Shown piece by piece: positions 15,430 through 22,354 of a DNA stretch of 22,354 nt. A program made the translations under genes and the position numbers. Origin of the DNA: a virus; the IMG/VR virus record IMGVR_UViG_3300037189_027533, positions 1-22,354 of that record; one strand, 5' to 3'. The notes beneath the pieces were generated by a model. That model made no database searches and had not been told where the DNA came from. It saw only the letters and a list, made by a program, of their open reading frames with translations. Position 1 is the stretch's first letter; every line of letters begins with the position of its first letter.

Positions 15430-17751
15430 ATGGCAACAAGACAAACATTGGCAGGAGCTATTAGAGTTGCTGCCTCTTTAGCATATGGGAACGATACTTC
15501 TACAGAATCATCTAATAAAAATTATGGGTCAAGTAGAGTCAGTCAAGGTGTTGGGCCATCTATAACAAGAACAGCTCAATCTACAGGTAATATTACCACA
15601 GCGCCTAACTTTTATTCACCTTTTCTTACCCCAAGTGCATTTCAAATTCCAAATGCCAGAAGAGAAGTTTATTTATGGGCAAACTGGTGGAAAAATAATG
15701 AGCCTAAAGTTTCTGCAGCTATAAACTTTTATGCAAATTTCCCTTTTGCAGGTTGGAAACTTGAATGCTCATCTACATATGTTAAAGACTATTTTGAAAA
15801 GATGGTGGATAAACTTAATTTTCAAAAATGGTTGCCAGAAATTTCAAAAGTTTATCACTTGCTTGGTGATTCATTTGTTTTATTGTCCATAGATTGCCCA
15901 CACTGCCATGGATCAAACTGGGATGAAGAAAAACAAGAGACATGTAATCACGATGGTGCTTCTTGGAAATCAATTTCAATATTAAACCCAGATAGTGTTA
16001 TGAAAACACCCGGTATGATTGATCAGCCAGGTATGTATGTTTATAGACCTTCTGCTGATGAAATGAAAATTGTCAACGAGAGACAACCAAAAGAAATTTA
16101 TGATTCAATCCCCGATAATGTAAAGAAAATGATTTTGAAAGGGGATCCTATTAAGCTAAATCCTATTTCAATTCATCACTTTAAACATGGTTCTAACCCT
16201 TGGGAAGATTATGGGACATCTATGGTTAGATCCTTATTCCCAGTGTTGACATATAAAGATAAAATTAGACAAGCCCAATTTATCATCGCTGAAAGAATGG
16301 TCCTTCCAGTTAAAGTGGTAAAAGTTGGAAATAATGAACGTCCTGCATCACAAGAAGACATTGACAGCGTTCAAGAAGAATTAGCAGCAATTGCTAATGA
16401 TCCTAACCTTACATTAGTAACACACCATGCATTTGAATTTGAATATATTGGTGCTGGAACACAAATCTTTGCAGTGGCTAATGAATTCGAAGGTATCAAC
16501 AAAGAAATTATGGATGGTTTGATGCTTAACAGCGCTTTGCTCAACGGCGAAGGACCAAACTATGCAAGTGCACAAGTTGGATTATTAGCGTTATCACAAA
16601 GATTAGATACATTCCGAAGAGAAGTGGCTAGATGGATTGAACAATGTATTTTCAAACCTGTAGCAGAATGGAATGGTTTTATTGTCGAGGGTGATCGTGG
16701 ACAAGATGAAATTGTTTATCCTAAAATTTCTTTTGAAGATCTACAATTAAGAGACAACACAGGTTTATTGCAAAATCTTGTTCAAGCTAACACAAATGGC
16801 GTTGTTTCTAATACCACCCTTATTGAAGCTTTTGGCTTTGACCCTGATCAAGAAATTGAGAGATTAAGATACGAGCAGGGTGCAAACTTCATGAATGAAA
16901 GTAATTTTGGAAATAATCAATTTTCATTAGAGTTTTCTTCTGGCCCTGTTTCTGGGCAAGGTTTTGGTGCTCAACAACCTGCAGCACCAGGCGAAATGGC
17001 CCCTGGTGGTATTCCTCCAACAGCTCCAGGTATGGCTCCTATGGCAGAAGATAAAGATCAAAACTATAGATTAGCTTCTTCAATTATCAATGAAATTTAT
17101 CAAGAGAAGATAAATTTGTATCATGACCAAAATAATATAAGAACTGCAAGTAAAAGAATCAAGTCTGCTGCTCATGAGGGATTCCTAATGTCAATGAGTC
17201 CTGTTACAGGCAGGGGAACATTAGGTCCATTACCAGAAGAATATGATGGTTTTTATGGAACCATCAACACTCCTATATTTGGCGGATATGAATCTATAGC
17301 TTTAAATTATGAAGCTGAAAAAGAAATTTTTGCTGCAGAAAATTCAGAATATGATGCTCTGAGACAAGTTGTAGCTAAGATAAAAGAACGTCCTCAAGCA
17401 AAAATGTTTACATCTCTTGAAAAACTTCTTTATGGATTATTACTTTCTATCAATATGCCATTCCCATTATATGCACAATATGCTGCTGGTCCTAGCATGG
17501 ATTATCAATTAGATTCTGCAATCCCATCACTCAAAATTGGCTTTGAAGCTGATGGTGAAATTTGGCATAACAACGTAGATAAAATTGCCAAAGATAAAAG
17601 AAGAGACACCGAATTAGCTGCAAATGGATGGATTATTCTCAGATTTACTGATAGAGAATTAAAAGATCATCCTCAAGATTGCTTAAATGTTATTCTTAAA
17701 GCAATGAAAAAAAGATCAGGCATAAGTTCTCAAGGCAAAACATTCTTATAA
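15430..17751 (+). CDS. Portal protein with C-terminal DUF559/Vsr-like nuclease-fold domain
   Basis: Residues about 60-480 read as a phage portal, the dodecameric ring through which DNA is packaged. Portal-like stretches are WANWWKNNEPKVSAAINFYA (83-102), HLLGDSFVLLSID (143-155), ILNPDSV, HFKHGSNPWEDYGTSMVRSL (250-269) and YKDKIRQAQFIIAERM (275-290). A small Cys/His insert (C156-x2-C159, C172-x-H174) may bind zinc. After a Pro/Gly linker (505-540) and RTAS (571-574), residues 660-757 match DUF559/Vsr-like PD-(D/E)xK domains: E664, D695 then 11 residues on E706-x-D708-G, H713, and RRDTELAANGWIILRF with D726. At 773 residues it is longer than usual portals (450-600), and the extra length is this domain. 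Start and TATAAG box as noted for 15418; no Shine-Dalgarno. Confidence 0.85.
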   Translation: MATRQTLAGAIRVAASLAYGNDTSTESSNKNYGSSRVSQGVGPSITRTAQSTGNITTAPNFYSPFLTPSAFQIPNARREVYLWANWWKNNEPKVSAAINFYANFPFAGWKLECSSTYVKDYFEKMVDKLNFQKWLPEISKVYHLLGDSFVLLSIDCPHCHGSNWDEEKQETCNHDGASWKSISILNPDSVMKTPGMIDQPGMYVYRPSADEMKIVNERQPKEIYDSIPDNVKKMILKGDPIKLNPISIHHFKHGSNPWEDYGTSMVRSLFPVLTYKDKIRQAQFIIAERMVLPVKVVKVGNNERPASQEDIDSVQEELAAIANDPNLTLVTHHAFEFEYIGAGTQIFAVANEFEGINKEIMDGLMLNSALLNGEGPNYASAQVGLLALSQRLDTFRREVARWIEQCIFKPVAEWNGFIVEGDRGQDEIVYPKISFEDLQLRDNTGLLQNLVQANTNGVVSNTTLIEAFGFDPDQEIERLRYEQGANFMNESNFGNNQFSLEFSSGPVSGQGFGAQQPAAPGEMAPGGIPPTAPGMAPMAEDKDQNYRLASSIINEIYQEKINLYHDQNNIRTASKRIKSAAHEGFLMSMSPVTGRGTLGPLPEEYDGFYGTINTPIFGGYESIALNYEAEKEIFAAENSEYDALRQVVAKIKERPQAKMFTSLEKLLYGLLLSINMPFPLYAQYAAGPSMDYQLDSAIPSLKIGFEADGEIWHNNVDKIAKDKRRDTELAANGWIILRFTDRELKDHPQDCLNVILKAMKKRSGISSQGKTFL

Positions 17752-17754
17752 ATG

Positions 17755-17760
17755 TATAAA
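17755..17760 (+). promoter_or_regulatory. Candidate late-promoter-like box (TATAAATC)
   Basis: Two overlapping-style motifs, TATAAATG (17747-17754, across the portal stop) and TATAAATC (17755-17762), lie before the ATG at 17769. They resemble the T4 late consensus TATAAATA. No ribosome-binding site is present. Confidence 0.35.
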
Positions 17761-17768
17761 TCTAAATT

Positions 17769-18431
17769 ATGATAGAACTCAATGATGTTAATGGTGCAAG
17801 CAATATCACGTCAATGTTTGCACAAAAATGCCTTGAAATATTCCAAGAACCTTTAGTTGGTTGTGAAATTGGCATTGCTTATGGTGGTGGGCCAGAAAGA
17901 ATTGGTAAACTTTGGAAAGATCGTGGAATAGTTTACGGATTTGACACCTTTGAAGGTCACCCACAAGATGAAGTGATTGACAATTGTGATTTCACTCAAA
18001 AAGATGGCGGAAAAGATGCTTTTGCAGCAAGATGCATGGATAATTGGTATGAAATGTTTGGGACTGAAGCACTTACCATTGAATATCAACAGTCTCAATT
18101 AGATGCTCAAGGTTTAGATAATGTCAAACTAATTAAGGGATTAATCACTCCAGAAACAGATGTAAGTTTTATTGAAAAACTTCATTATTGTTTTATTGAT
18201 TTGGACTATCACGTTTGCATGAAAGATGCTTTTGATTTAGTTGATTCAAAAATTACAAATTGTGGATTTTTACTTTTGCATGATGTTGTCCCAGCGCATC
18301 ATATTCCTGGTTTATATGATTTGTATAATCAAATTGTAATGTCAGGTAACTATAAAATTATTTTAGAAAGTCCTAGCTCTTATATTGTAGGACTTCAAAA
18401 AATTAAAGAAAACAATTTGACTTGGATTTAG
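17769..18431 (+). CDS. TylF-like SAM-dependent methyltransferase
   Basis: This 220-residue class I methyltransferase resembles the TylF/macrocin O-methyltransferase family, which methylates hydroxyls on sugars. Visible motifs are the SAM loop VGCEIGIAYGGGPERI (30-45), the acidic ribose-binding region VYGFDTFEGHPQD (55-67), the family motif FIDLDYHVCMKDAFDLV (142-158) and LLLHDVV (168-174), whose acidic residues could hold a metal ion. Length is close to the family core (about 220-250). It lies between portal and protease, with a TATAAATC box upstream and an intrinsic terminator 24 bases downstream, so it looks like a separable cargo gene. The UDP-galactopyranose mutase 9 kb upstream raises the possibility of a shared glycan target, but the substrate cannot be told from sequence. 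Confidence 0.85.
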   Translation: MIELNDVNGASNITSMFAQKCLEIFQEPLVGCEIGIAYGGGPERIGKLWKDRGIVYGFDTFEGHPQDEVIDNCDFTQKDGGKDAFAARCMDNWYEMFGTEALTIEYQQSQLDAQGLDNVKLIKGLITPETDVSFIEKLHYCFIDLDYHVCMKDAFDLVDSKITNCGFLLLHDVVPAHHIPGLYDLYNQIVMSGNYKIILESPSSYIVGLQKIKENNLTWI

Positions 18432-18455
18432 ATGAAATAATTTTTCATTTTTTAT

Positions 18456-18487
18456 AAACCCGTGGAAAACCACGGGTTTAGTTTTTT
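18456..18487 (+). terminator. Intrinsic terminator after the methyltransferase gene
   Basis: A perfect 10-bp stem (AAACCCGTGG 18456-18465 with CCACGGGTTT 18470-18479) closed by an AAAA loop is followed by AGTTTTTT. The stem with its upstream T-run may also work on the opposite strand. Confidence 0.92.
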
Positions 18488-18554
18488 ACAGGTTTTGACA
18501 TGTAAAAAATAGAATAAAAATCAATAGTTAATTTTATATCAAAAGGAATTGCTT

Positions 18555-21500
18555 ATGTATAGGGTTGCAAAAGGCGGAGCTATAACAATCAATAGTTTTT
18601 TATCTAATGAAGATAGAAATATTGCTAGAGAACACATGCTCAAAACTGCCTCTACTAACATGCGTGAAGCTGCTAAAATTGGATTGCAATCGTTATATGC
18701 AGATCCTAATGAAGTTTTAGAAAAATACAAAGACTTTGATATCGTAAAAGAGATGCAAGCTCGCAAGGGTGCTAAACTTTTATGGGTGAGAGCAAGGGCT
18801 ATTGACGCTGACACAGTTAATGCCAATGGTGATTATTTTTCCAAAGCTGAATTATTAAAAGAAGCTGAAGTCAAAGGCGAAAAGATCCCTGCATATAAAA
18901 CATTTGAGGGAGTGCCAATCTACACTAATCATAAAAATGATGACATTGAACAAGCCAAAGGTATGGTTGTTTATGCTGAATGGGATGATAAAGAAAACTG
19001 TGTATATTGTACTTTTTTCGTAGATGAAGAAGCTTACCCAGATATTGCGAGAAATATTCGAACTGGCGTAATTCACGATGTTTCTATGGGCTGCAGCGTA
19101 TCATACGGTATATGTTCAAAGTGTGAAAATAAAGCATACTATGAAAAAGATTACTGTGACTGTTTAAAGAAATTTAAGGGCAAAACAGAACCATCCTCAG
19201 GGAAAAAAGTTTATGAGAAAAATTACGATTTAAAATTCATTGAACTTTCTTGTGTTGGTGATGGTGCTTTTGAAACTTGTGAAATTCAAGAAATTTACGA
19301 TGTAGATGATATTCTCGATGCTGCTAGAGACCTTGAAAGAAAAGCTAACGAATTAACTTGTAATATTATTTTAGCTCATCAAGGCGCTCCTATTAAAAAT
19401 AGAGCTGAATACGAAGAATGCTTAAGAACTGCGCAATCAACGGCTCAAATTGCTGTGAAACTTGCACAATCTGCTGGCACTCTTGTTGGAGGTCCACTAT
19501 TAGCAGGAGAAGGCGCAAATCAAAATTCTACAGTTAACGCTGTTTTACAAGCTCTTGGAATAGATCCTAGATCTGGTTTAAATGTATTAGATCTTATCAA
19601 TCTTTCCTTAAACTTCTTAGAAGTTTCAGTGCTTAATCTTTTTGCTAGAAAAGATAATGTGGATTTGACCCACGTTTCAAAAATATCTAAAGCAATGGCT
19701 GATTTACAGTCAACTATGCAAGATATGATTGATGAAGGGGTTGATGTTGGACAAGGAAGACCTGCTCCAATTAATCAACAACAAATTCAACAAGCTGGTC
19801 AACAAAGACCTACTGCTCCAGCAAGTTTTTCCAACTATACACTTGATGATAGTGGTGTGGGAAGAATCATGGATTTCTCAAATCAAAGTTCTGAAAGTAG
19901 CGCCATTGGTGGTGGTGTTGCTTTAGCAAGTACCAATGCTAATTTTGTTTGGGCTTCAAAGACTGGATCGAGAGAAGTTTATGCTAGTGTTAGCAATTCA
20001 AAACAACAAAATTCTATTGAAAAATTTGTAAAAAATATCTACGAATTCAAAAATGTTTTAGATAATTCAAAAGAAATTCAAAATAGTATTGATAACGTTG
20101 TAAGAGTAGCTAACGAGAGAAATAAACAAGTTAAAACAAATACACCAAAAAATAACGAGGTGGAAGGCAATCAAATGGATCATTTTGCGAAAATTGCATC
20201 TGAACAACGCAAGAAATTATCAGCTGCTGTAACTATTGATTTTAAAGTGGAAGATAATTCTGGCAATAGAGTTGTTTTGTCAACAGACGGTAGCATTACA
20301 GGCTACGTAAAAGGCGTAAAGACTGAATGGGAACCGATTTTAAATGAAAATCAGCTCAGTCTTATGGACAACGGACAAGGAACTAGAGTTGCTGCAGAAT
20401 TACTTAAAGATTTTACATCATTCACAAAAACTCATCCTTACAAAGAACCAAAAATCAAAACAGATATTTTTGAAGAAGAGTTAGCTCCATACAGACAAAA
20501 AAGTTATGATTCTCTTGGCGATGGACTATCTAAAGATCATAAAAATACGACAGATGAGACAAGACAAGAATCTCTCGAAAAATACAGAAAAAATGACGAA
20601 AATTTTGGTAATGAATTTTATTCAAAATCATTAGTTGATAGCAAACTTGACAATGCTAAACTTTACTCACAAAGAGTTAAAGATGATGAAGTTAAGAGAA
20701 CTCTTACTGAATTAGTAAATGATGCTAATAAAGGCTATCCTTCAGAATCAAGAGAAGTTGAGCTTAATCATTATCGTACAATGGGCACTGCTAAACCACA
20801 CTTGGTTATGTCTAAAACTTTAAATGCATTAGCTAAAGCTGTTGTCACTGCAATGGAAACACCAACTCAAATTATGAGAGTTGCACAAACATTAGTTGAC
20901 GAACCAATGTTACCAGAAATGATTGGTACCGCTAAAGAAGGCGAACCATACAGAGAAGAACTTACTGAAAAGAACGAGTTTTTCAATAAAGAAGTAGAAC
21001 CTGAAACTGGTGTTGCAGCTATTCTTAAACAACTTGCTGCTGAAATTACATCTGAAGTAACTGCTGCCGACCTTGCTAATGCTCTTCAAGTAGCTGTAGA
21101 AGAAGGCGAAATTACAAAAGAAGGCGTTACAAGATTAGCCGAACTTCTTATGGGTAGTGTTTCTGTTCCTGAAGAAGGACTTGATGTTGAAGCTCCTACA
21201 TCTAAAAATGAAGAACTTCGTGCTGCATTGATGAGTGCAGTTGAAGAAGATGATGATCTTATTTCAAAAGAAGATCTTAGAGCTGCAATTTCTGGTTTAG
21301 CTATGTCTTCTAAAGATACAATGGCAACTCCAGGAGAAGTTACAGATGTTATAGACAGCATGCCACAAGAAGAATTGATGGCAAGCATTGATAGAGCTAA
21401 AACTAAAACTGCAACAGATGCTAGACTTAGAGCAAGAGCAAGAAGAGAGTTCTGGGGAGTTAAAACAGCTTCTTCCAAAGATCTTAAATCAAATGTCTCT

Positions 21501-22354
21501 GGATGGTTAGCAGATTATTCCATTAATTTTGGAATTAGTTCAAGAGCTATCACCGCTGCAGCAAAAAGACTTTGTTCTGACTTTGATTTAGCAGAAAGAT
21601 TAGTATCCAAAGCGGTACAAGTTTCTGATCAAGCTAAAACAGCTGGAATGACAGTTACTCAGGATAAATCTGAAAATGTAAGATTTGTATGTAGAGTTGA
21701 AGATTTAGATGTAAATCCTACTGATGCTAACTTTGAAGAGTCATTCAAGCAAAAAGCAATCAGTGTGTTGCAATCTAATGGATTTAATGTAGATCCTAGT
21801 ACATTCACTTTTACTGACTTGAATATCTCTGCATTTGGAGACGTTACTGCTTCTATTTCCTCTAGAGTTTCTAGATCCTTCAAAGTTGACGGAAATGGCT
21901 CAGTTGAAGAATCTGGTGCTGAATTAGTAGAAGATGTAATGGAAGTGGATGATGAAGTTCCTGTTGTTATGACAGAAGCTGCTAAATTTGCAAGAGTTCA
22001 GAGAAGAAATGAAATCTTAGCTAGATACGCTCAAGTTATGGGTGGACCAGGTGGTGTTCCTGGAGCTCCTGCAGGTGCTGCAGCAGATCCAATGGGCGAA
22101 ACTCCAACTGATTATGGTGCTGAACCTGGTGTATCAGGCTTGACCACTGGTGTTGACACAGAAATGAACGAAGCTGCAGACACTGATACTAATGTACCAG
22201 GAGAAGAGCATCCTTGGGGAACTATTTGTCCAATCTGTGGAAGTGACAATACCAATATTGCAGAGGCTAATGCAGAGTGTCAAGATTGTGGAACTACTTA
22301 CACAATCGAACAATCTATCAAAGTCGTTTCTAAAGGCAGCAAAGGCAAAGCTAC
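18555..22354 (+). CDS. Prohead protease-scaffold fusion protein, N-terminal 1266 codons (partial)
   Basis: The frame is open from ATG 18555, behind AAAAGGA (18541-18547), to the window end. Residues about 70-250 are a phage prohead (capsid maturation) protease: WVRARAIDADTVNANGDYF, the catalytic His in TNHKND (H126), the catalytic Ser in GVIHDVSMGC (S177), and the closing ELSCVGDGAFETC, like the 'EiSlV...A' end of HK97-type proteases. A Cys insert (C187-x2-C190, C201-x-C203) follows the Ser. Residues about 255-540 are helical and Gln/Ser-rich. From 541 a long charged, scaffold-like region starts at an internal ATG with a strong ribosome-binding site. Residues 1225-1245 form a zinc ribbon (CPIC...CQDC). 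KTAS/KIAS sites at 30-33, 546-549 and 970-973 separate segments. It is far longer than usual protease genes (200-450 codons). Confidence 0.88.
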   Translation, partial: MYRVAKGGAITINSFLSNEDRNIAREHMLKTASTNMREAAKIGLQSLYADPNEVLEKYKDFDIVKEMQARKGAKLLWVRARAIDADTVNANGDYFSKAELLKEAEVKGEKIPAYKTFEGVPIYTNHKNDDIEQAKGMVVYAEWDDKENCVYCTFFVDEEAYPDIARNIRTGVIHDVSMGCSVSYGICSKCENKAYYEKDYCDCLKKFKGKTEPSSGKKVYEKNYDLKFIELSCVGDGAFETCEIQEIYDVDDILDAARDLERKANELTCNIILAHQGAPIKNRAEYEECLRTAQSTAQIAVKLAQSAGTLVGGPLLAGEGANQNSTVNAVLQALGIDPRSGLNVLDLINLSLNFLEVSVLNLFARKDNVDLTHVSKISKAMADLQSTMQDMIDEGVDVGQGRPAPINQQQIQQAGQQRPTAPASFSNYTLDDSGVGRIMDFSNQSSESSAIGGGVALASTNANFVWASKTGSREVYASVSNSKQQNSIEKFVKNIYEFKNVLDNSKEIQNSIDNVVRVANERNKQVKTNTPKNNEVEGNQMDHFAKIASEQRKKLSAAVTIDFKVEDNSGNRVVLSTDGSITGYVKGVKTEWEPILNENQLSLMDNGQGTRVAAELLKDFTSFTKTHPYKEPKIKTDIFEEELAPYRQKSYDSLGDGLSKDHKNTTDETRQESLEKYRKNDENFGNEFYSKSLVDSKLDNAKLYSQRVKDDEVKRTLTELVNDANKGYPSESREVELNHYRTMGTAKPHLVMSKTLNALAKAVVTAMETPTQIMRVAQTLVDEPMLPEMIGTAKEGEPYREELTEKNEFFNKEVEPETGVAAILKQLAAEITSEVTAADLANALQVAVEEGEITKEGVTRLAELLMGSVSVPEEGLDVEAPTSKNEELRAALMSAVEEDDDLISKEDLRAAISGLAMSSKDTMATPGEVTDVIDSMPQEELMASIDRAKTKTATDARLRARARREFWGVKTASSKDLKSNVSGWLADYSINFGISSRAITAAAKRLCSDFDLAERLVSKAVQVSDQAKTAGMTVTQDKSENVRFVCRVEDLDVNPTDANFEESFKQKAISVLQSNGFNVDPSTFTFTDLNISAFGDVTASISSRVSRSFKVDGNGSVEESGAELVEDVMEVDDEVPVVMTEAAKFARVQRRNEILARYAQVMGGPGGVPGAPAGAAADPMGETPTDYGAEPGVSGLTTGVDTEMNEAADTDTNVPGEEHPWGTICPICGSDNTNIAEANAECQDCGTTYTIEQSIKVVSKGSKGKA
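20157..20177 (+). promoter_or_regulatory. Internal ribosome-binding site and start codon for a nested scaffold product
   Basis: GAGGTGGAAGG (20157-20167) lies 7 bases before an in-frame ATG (20175, codon 541 of the protease ORF). This is the best Shine-Dalgarno match in the window and falls at the boundary between the protease part and the charged C-terminal region. The arrangement matches lambda, where scaffold Nu3 starts inside protease gene C. Confidence 0.65.
20175..22354 (+). CDS. Predicted nested in-frame scaffold/core protein (partial)
   Basis: This would be the product of initiation at the internal ATG, in the same frame as the protease ORF, with at least 726 residues before the window ends. 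It begins MDHFAKIASEQRKKLSAAV and contains a KIAS site at its residues 6-9 and the peptide DETRQESLEKYRKND, akin to peptides in other head-module ORFs. It also has long acidic-helical stretches (about 820-950 of the full ORF), KTAS at 970-973 and a C-terminal CPIC/CQDC zinc ribbon. In known phages such nested proteins act as internal scaffolds that the protease removes. That this one is made separately is inferred from the ribosome-binding site only. Confidence 0.5.
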   Translation, partial: MDHFAKIASEQRKKLSAAVTIDFKVEDNSGNRVVLSTDGSITGYVKGVKTEWEPILNENQLSLMDNGQGTRVAAELLKDFTSFTKTHPYKEPKIKTDIFEEELAPYRQKSYDSLGDGLSKDHKNTTDETRQESLEKYRKNDENFGNEFYSKSLVDSKLDNAKLYSQRVKDDEVKRTLTELVNDANKGYPSESREVELNHYRTMGTAKPHLVMSKTLNALAKAVVTAMETPTQIMRVAQTLVDEPMLPEMIGTAKEGEPYREELTEKNEFFNKEVEPETGVAAILKQLAAEITSEVTAADLANALQVAVEEGEITKEGVTRLAELLMGSVSVPEEGLDVEAPTSKNEELRAALMSAVEEDDDLISKEDLRAAISGLAMSSKDTMATPGEVTDVIDSMPQEELMASIDRAKTKTATDARLRARARREFWGVKTASSKDLKSNVSGWLADYSINFGISSRAITAAAKRLCSDFDLAERLVSKAVQVSDQAKTAGMTVTQDKSENVRFVCRVEDLDVNPTDANFEESFKQKAISVLQSNGFNVDPSTFTFTDLNISAFGDVTASISSRVSRSFKVDGNGSVEESGAELVEDVMEVDDEVPVVMTEAAKFARVQRRNEILARYAQVMGGPGGVPGAPAGAAADPMGETPTDYGAEPGVSGLTTGVDTEMNEAADTDTNVPGEEHPWGTICPICGSDNTNIAEANAECQDCGTTYTIEQSIKVVSKGSKGKA

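Noticed and set aside
18495-18530. TTGACA (18495-18500) as the -35 box of a promoter for the protease ORF
   Set aside because: No acceptable -10 hexamer lies 16-18 bases downstream; the sequence there is AAATCA.
21086-21478. 130-codon minus-strand ORF opposite the scaffold region, and other minus-strand ORFs (such as 18539-18826 and 10597-10806)
   Set aside because: They are Ser/Leu-rich shadows of the + strand frame, have no ribosome-binding site or family motif, and lie wholly inside confident genes.
1-22354. tRNA genes, CRISPR arrays, insertion sequences or integrase/attachment sites
   Set aside because: Intergenic gaps are at most about 120 bases and contain no cloverleaf, regular repeat-spacer array or transposase; none of the ORFs resembles a recombinase.

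Overview
The window is an AT-rich stretch of what looks like a large tailed-bacteriophage genome. All genes lie on the + strand, are tightly packed and use A/T-ending codons. It joins the end of a nucleotide/replication module to the start of the head and packaging module. The host cannot be named from the sequence. Both ends are cut genes.

Replication and regulation (1-3079): the C-terminus of an adenylosuccinate synthetase family enzyme (PurA or the phage variant PurZ) overlaps a bacterial-type beta sliding clamp. The clamp is followed within a few bases by a HolA-like clamp-loader delta subunit and a small sigma factor. An intrinsic terminator (3126-3166) closes this operon. Clamp, loader and sigma factor in one operon recall replication-coupled late transcription in T4, here with bacterial-type parts.

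Head and packaging module (3182-22354): an unknown protein with its own terminator is followed by a probable small terminase and the large terminase. A block of about 8.7 kb then separates terminase from portal. It holds an unknown disordered protein, a complete UDP-galactopyranose mutase, and eight further ORFs. These include a DUF192 domain lying in frame behind a UGA stop, an Asp/Cys-rich protein and several charged, probably structural proteins. Next come a portal with a C-terminal DUF559/Vsr-like nuclease fold, a TylF-like methyltransferase with a terminator, and an ORF of at least 1266 codons. That ORF starts as a prohead protease and continues as a probable scaffold/core protein, with a strong internal ribosome-binding site and ATG at 20175. 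The major capsid gene is not in the window.

Cross-cutting patterns: (i) [KR]-x-A-S tetrapeptides, 13 by eye, occur only in putative virion ORFs and often between domains, so they are candidate maturation-protease sites. (ii) Cys-x2-Cys or similar Cys clusters recur in both terminase subunits, portal, protease/scaffold and two unknown head-module proteins. (iii) Several genes without a Shine-Dalgarno sequence carry a TATAAT-like hexamer ending 5-8 nt before the ATG, which suggests leaderless late transcripts. (iv) A T-x-E-E-S-L-like peptide recurs in unrelated unknown ORFs.
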